From positions 2,852,001 to 2,916,000 of the forward strand of contig NZ_CP080437.1 of the NCBI RefSeq assembly GCF_021216655.1: DNA of 64,000 bases, read 5' to 3'. Position 1 is the stretch's first letter. Each line of letters starts with the position of its first letter. The position numbers and the translations under genes are program-made. Below are positions 62,911 to 64,000 of this stretch, piece after piece. The stretch is from Clavibacter michiganensis. Lineage in GTDB: Bacteria; Actinomycetota; Actinomycetes; Actinomycetales; Microbacteriaceae. The notes under the pieces are model-generated. The model did no database searches. It was not told the DNA's origin and was given only the letters and a program-made list of their open reading frames with translations.

Positions 62911-63009
62911 ATGGGTTCAGTGATCAAGAAGCGTCGCAAGCGCATGGCGAAGAAGAAGCACCGCAAGCTGCTTCGCAAGACGCGCCACCAGCGTCGCAAC
63001 AAGAAGTAG
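62911..63009 (+). CDS. Ribosomal protein bS22 (AURKAIN)
   Basis: A 32-residue, very basic protein beginning MGSVIKKRRKRMAKKKHRK, the conserved actinobacterial small-subunit protein bS22. GAGGTG five bases before the ATG is the ribosome-binding site. The 5' leader holds a 7-base-pair hairpin (62859-62865 with 62873-62879) and a terminator follows. Too short for ordinary gene finding, it is often missed. Confidence 0.95.
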   Translation: MGSVIKKRRKRMAKKKHRKLLRKTRHQRRNKK

Positions 63010-63044
63010 AGCGGACGCGTCCACGAGGGCGCAGCACGTGATGG

Positions 63045-63080
63045 AGAGGACGCCGACCCGGTGACGGGGCGGCGTCCTCT
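63045..63080 (+). terminator. Terminator after bS22
   Basis: AGAGGACGCCG pairs with CGGCGTCCTCT; after one mismatch, CCCG pairs with CGGG around a GTGA tetraloop. The sequence continues TCGTCG, so there is no U-tract. Confidence 0.8.
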
Positions 63081-63136
63081 TCGTCGGTAGAGGGGTGCCC
63101 CGCCCTGCCGGCGTCGGGCGCGGTGCGGCCTGCGGA

Positions 63137-63889
63137 TCAGCGCCCGGCGGACCCGTCGGTCTGCGCGGCCTCGCGGCGCACGCGCCTGCGGGCGTCGCGG
63201 ATGCTCTGGCGCCGCAGTCGCATCGACGGCCAGCCGGATCCGCGCGCGTGCGCCGCGAGCGCCTGGTCCGGGTTCACCACCACCGGGTGCCCGACGAGCG
63301 TGAGCAGCGGGATGTCGTGCCGGGAGTCGGAGTACGCCCAGCACTCGCGGGCGTCCGCGCCCGTCCGCGCGAGGAGCCCCCGTGCCGCGGCGGCCTTGTG
63401 CGCGCCGTGCAGGAACTCGCCGTCGAGGCGGCCCGTGTACGCGCCGTCGCGCACCTCGAGCGCGCTGCCGAGCGCGCCGGTGAGGCCGAGCCGGCGGGCG
63501 ATCACGTCGGCGAGGAACGACGGCGACGCCGTGACCAGCCAGACCTGGTGGCCCTTCGCGAGGTGCTCCTGCGCGAGGCCGAGCGTCTCGGGCCAGACCA
63601 TGGGCGCGGTGTGCCGCTCGTAGATCTCGTCGGCCAGCCGGGCCATGTCGGCCACCGTGACGCCGGTCACGACCTCGAGGCCGCGGGCGCGCGCCGACGC
63701 GAGGTGCCGGTCGTTCTCGCCGCGCGCCTTGAAGCGCGCGTGCTTCCATCCGGCGCCGACGATGTCGCGCGTCGTGAGGAGGCCGGCCGCGCGGAGCCCG
63801 CGCACCAGGTGGAACACGCTCGCGCCGTGGATCAGGGTGTTGTCCACGTCGAAGAACGCGAGGATCGGGGTGCCCGCCTGCTCGACCAT
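63137..63889 (-). CDS. HAD-IB family phosphatase (SerB-like)
   Basis: A 250-residue hydrolase. Motif I is LAFFDVDNTLIHGAS near residue 12, motif II VWLVTASPSF, and motif III/IV CWAYSDSRHDIPLLTLVG, as in the SerB1/HAD-IB group, whose members dephosphorylate phosphoserine or lipid-linked phosphates. The ATG at 63889 lies nine bases after a minus-strand TACGCT. Its place beside bS22 and a probable glutaredoxin gene matches the mycobacterial gene order (SerB1, Rv0505c). The substrate is unproven. Confidence 0.9.
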   Translation of the reverse strand: MVEQAGTPILAFFDVDNTLIHGASVFHLVRGLRAAGLLTTRDIVGAGWKHARFKARGENDRHLASARARGLEVVTGVTVADMARLADEIYERHTAPMVWPETLGLAQEHLAKGHQVWLVTASPSFLADVIARRLGLTGALGSALEVRDGAYTGRLDGEFLHGAHKAAAARGLLARTGADARECWAYSDSRHDIPLLTLVGHPVVVNPDQALAAHARGSGWPSMRLRRQSIRDARRRVRREAAQTDGSAGR

Positions 63890-63966
63890 GATCGGGCCAG
63901 CGTAGGCGACGCTCCTGGGCCCGGATCCCGCGCGGAGCGGCGCGCGGCCTCGCATACGCTGGGCGG

Positions 63967-64000
63967 ATGAGCGCAACGGTCCTCACCCTCGTCGGCAAGC
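63967..64000 (+). CDS. Probable glutaredoxin-like protein, first 11 residues
   Basis: The ATG at 63967 is six bases after TACGCT and opens MSATVLTLVGK, which resembles the first beta strand of glutaredoxin-like proteins that lie next to HAD-IB genes in actinobacteria. The redox motif would lie just past the window edge, so the call rests mostly on position. Confidence 0.4.
   Translation, partial: MSATVLTLVGK

Overview
The window is chromosomal DNA from a very GC-rich actinobacterium, most likely a member of the Microbacteriaceae close to Clavibacter (inference). The signs are strong GC bias at third codon positions, frequent GTG and TTG starts, the tiny actinobacterial ribosomal protein bS22 beside a BldC-like protein, prephenate dehydratase, lipoate and pantothenate genes of actinobacterial type, and many start codons placed about six bases after a TANNNT -10 hexamer, which suggests leaderless mRNAs. 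I see no rRNA operon, insertion sequence, prophage or CRISPR array. The gene content is mostly housekeeping, with a few accessory or surface-directed modules.

Layout. 1-5.3 kb: the start of a DNA methyltransferase, two paralogous membrane proteins, kynureninase and a Gfo/Idh/MocA oxidoreductase. 5.5-9.3 kb: a HEAT-repeat/glycosyltransferase fusion translationally coupled to a second glycosyltransferase, then a small membrane protein. 9.4-14.4 kb: a coupled three-gene cassette (circularly permuted ATP-grasp, alpha-E, transglutaminase), then a lipase-like hydrolase and an acetyltransferase. 14.4-20.3 kb: a sedolisin protease coupled to an LPXTG surface protein, divergent from a TetR regulator. 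20.3-28 kb: a Tat-exported phospholipase C, an AlkB repair enzyme with a perfect SOS box, a membrane protein, a lipoate ligase with an N-terminal accessory domain, an acetyltransferase, an unrecognised two-gene small-peptide operon and an amidase-like lipoprotein.

28-35 kb: phosphoglucomutase, prephenate dehydratase, then a serine block (serS, HAD phosphatase, tRNA-Ser(UGA), an LCP ligase, tRNA-Ser(GCU)). 35-41 kb: a LacI regulator with a ThuA/dehydrogenase operon and a GAAACGTTTC operator, an alpha-amylase family enzyme and tRNA-Arg(ACG). 40.9-48.3 kb: a PadR / membrane protein / lone LuxR-domain operon, a YidC-like insertase, an AlaX-type editing protein, an aldo/keto reductase, a PlsC-like acyltransferase, a tiny ORF or structured RNA, and panD. 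48.5-54.6 kb: YihY, photolyase, a glycosyltransferase-like membrane protein, MarR, a possible sRNA, and an orphan winged-helix regulator preceded by a leaderless leader ORF ending in a Cys-Cys-containing segment. 54.6-64 kb: upp, tadA, a CGNR protein, a decarboxylase-like/phosphotriesterase-like pair, a cation efflux protein, then proC, a TrkA/TrkH pair, ArsR, a BldC-like protein, bS22, a SerB-type HAD phosphatase and the start of a probable glutaredoxin. This last block resembles the mycobacterial Rv0500-Rv0505c neighbourhood.

Genes in operons are joined by 1-4 base start/stop overlaps, and three convergent gene pairs end on a shared CTAG. GGATCC is strikingly frequent throughout.
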